Both the position numbers and the translations under genes were made by a program. Positions 63,292-64,000 of a DNA stretch of 64,000 nt are shown here, in pieces; positions within the stretch are counted from its first letter, which is position 1, and each line of letters opens with the position of its first letter. The notes under the pieces are model-generated. The model made no database searches. It was given only the letters and a program-made list of their open reading frames with translations, and had not been told where the DNA came from. The DNA is taken from contig NZ_RCVT01000002.1 in NCBI RefSeq assembly GCF_016107325.1, forward strand, positions 310,001 to 374,000. The letters are read 5' to 3'. This stretch comes from Sphingomonas sp. MA1305. GTDB lineage: Bacteria; Pseudomonadota; Alphaproteobacteria; Sphingomonadales; Sphingomonadaceae.

Positions 63292-64000
63292 GTGACGACC
63301 TATCACCGCCGGGGGGCGGATCATCGCAGAACGGGGCCGACGCGGCTGATGCTGCTCGCCACCGCCGCAGCCATATGGGCAGCACCCGCCGCGCGCGCGC
63401 AGACGGCGAGCTATCACATACCCGCCGGCTCGCTCGCCGAGGCGATCAACACGCTCGCCGAGCAGAGTGGTGCGCAGATCGTCTACGACGGCGCGCTCGC
63501 CAGCGGTCAGCATGCACAGGCGCTCGACGGCCGATTCGATGCCGCGGACGCCCTGTCGCGCCTACTCGCCGGATCGGGCCTGACCTATCGCCGCACCGGC
63601 GACCGCAGCTTCACGCTCGAACGTCTGCCGCAGACCGGCGACGACGGCGTCCAGCTCGGCGCACTCCGCGTCGAGGCGCGCGCAGGCACCGGCGGCGATG
63701 CGCAGACCGCGGCGCCACGGCAGGCCGGTGATCGTGCCGCCGCCGATCGCCCCTATCGGAGCCCCGGTGCGAGCGATTACATCAGCCGCGAGCAGATCGC
63801 GCGCGTGCCGGTGACCTCGACCGGCGACCTGTTCAAGCTGGCGGCCGGCGTGATCTCCAGCGGCAATCGCAACGGCGATTCGGTCGACATCAACATCCGC
63901 GGCATGCAGGGCTATAGCCGCGTCGCCATGCTGGTCGACGGTGCGCCGTCGGACAGTTCGGATTATCGCGGTTACAACGGCAGCCGCAGCCGCCTGTCGG
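63292..64000 (+). CDS. TonB-dependent transducer (STN plus plug), truncated by window end
   Basis: At least 236 codons, starting at GTG 63292 with GGGGGAG upstream; the frame is open to the window end. A signal peptide ends at about residue 36 (AARAQ). The N-terminal STN/secretin-like domain covers about 38-110 (YHIPAGSLAEAINTLAEQSGAQIVYDG, LDGRFDAADALSRLLAGSGL). The plug begins near residue 155 (PGASDYISREQIARVP). The STN domain is what lets such receptors signal through FecR. With the two preceding genes it is a complete cell-surface signalling set; the ligand, often a ferric siderophore, is unknown. Confidence 0.88.
   Translation, partial: MTTYHRRGADHRRTGPTRLMLLATAAAIWAAPAARAQTASYHIPAGSLAEAINTLAEQSGAQIVYDGALASGQHAQALDGRFDAADALSRLLAGSGLTYRRTGDRSFTLERLPQTGDDGVQLGALRVEARAGTGGDAQTAAPRQAGDRAAADRPYRSPGASDYISREQIARVPVTSTGDLFKLAAGVISSGNRNGDSVDINIRGMQGYSRVAMLVDGAPSDSSDYRGYNGSRSRLS

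Overview
The window is GC-rich, densely coded chromosomal DNA from an alphaproteobacterium, most likely Sphingomonas or a close relative in Sphingomonadales. This rests on gene content, not on a database search: GapR (DUF2312), DUF1244, DUF2093, a cysteine-free bL36, several large TonB-dependent receptors, one with a TPR-sulfotransferase neighbour, and a polyhydroxybutyrate locus. No rRNA, tRNA, CRISPR array, integrase or complete insertion sequence was recognised.

Layout. 0-6 kb: start of a YebC-family gene, a DUF1003 protein, an orphan HerA-type ATPase, GapR, DUF1244, pyruvate kinase, and a bL36-HAD phosphatase pair. 6-11 kb: a tightly coupled run (DUF4136 lipoprotein, M14 carboxypeptidase, acetyltransferase, gpmA), then paired inverted repeats, then purE-purK. 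10.8-17 kb, minus strand: TonB-like protein, CocE/NonD hydrolase, a small unknown protein and a two-domain M16 peptidase. 17-24 kb: clpB behind a heat-shock-like promoter, a TPR-sulfotransferase and an Oar-like TonB receptor. 24-35 kb: M23 peptidase-DUF2093-xseA diverging from purD with overlapping start codons; a membrane helix-hairpin-helix protein coupled to a sialidase-fold protein; a CNNM/CorC transporter; an OmpA lipoprotein; tadA; rpmB; a phytase-like esterase.

35-42 kb: acetoacetyl-CoA reductase, ferrochelatase, an orphan molybdopterin oxidoreductase, a roughly 1 kb lower-GC islet with an unrecognised gene, and an acyl-CoA synthetase. 42-51 kb: lgt, a MidA-type methyltransferase, an acetyltransferase, pgeF, a cystathionine gamma-synthase-family enzyme, an adenine deaminase-like gene coupled to a phosphoribosyltransferase, murA and a Crp/Fnr regulator. 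51-54 kb, minus strand: phaC, phasin, clpS. 54-64 kb: a DUF885 hydrolase, a TonB receptor, an alanine-type aminotransferase, a TauE/SafE permease, and a FecI-FecR-receptor signalling set cut by the window end.

Functional links. The reductase at 35 kb and phaC/phasin at 51-54 kb together make and coat polyhydroxybutyrate. purE, purK and purD belong to de novo purine synthesis, and the 47-49 kb pair probably salvages adenine through hypoxanthine. Three TonB receptors, a TonB-like protein and the FecIR pair indicate heavy investment in energised outer-membrane uptake. The intergenic spaces carry several families of long inverted repeats, including one two-unit composite present twice. The clearest candidates for new biology are the islet gene, the orphan HerA ATPase, the orphan molybdoenzyme and the membrane-anchored helix-hairpin-helix/sialidase-fold pair.
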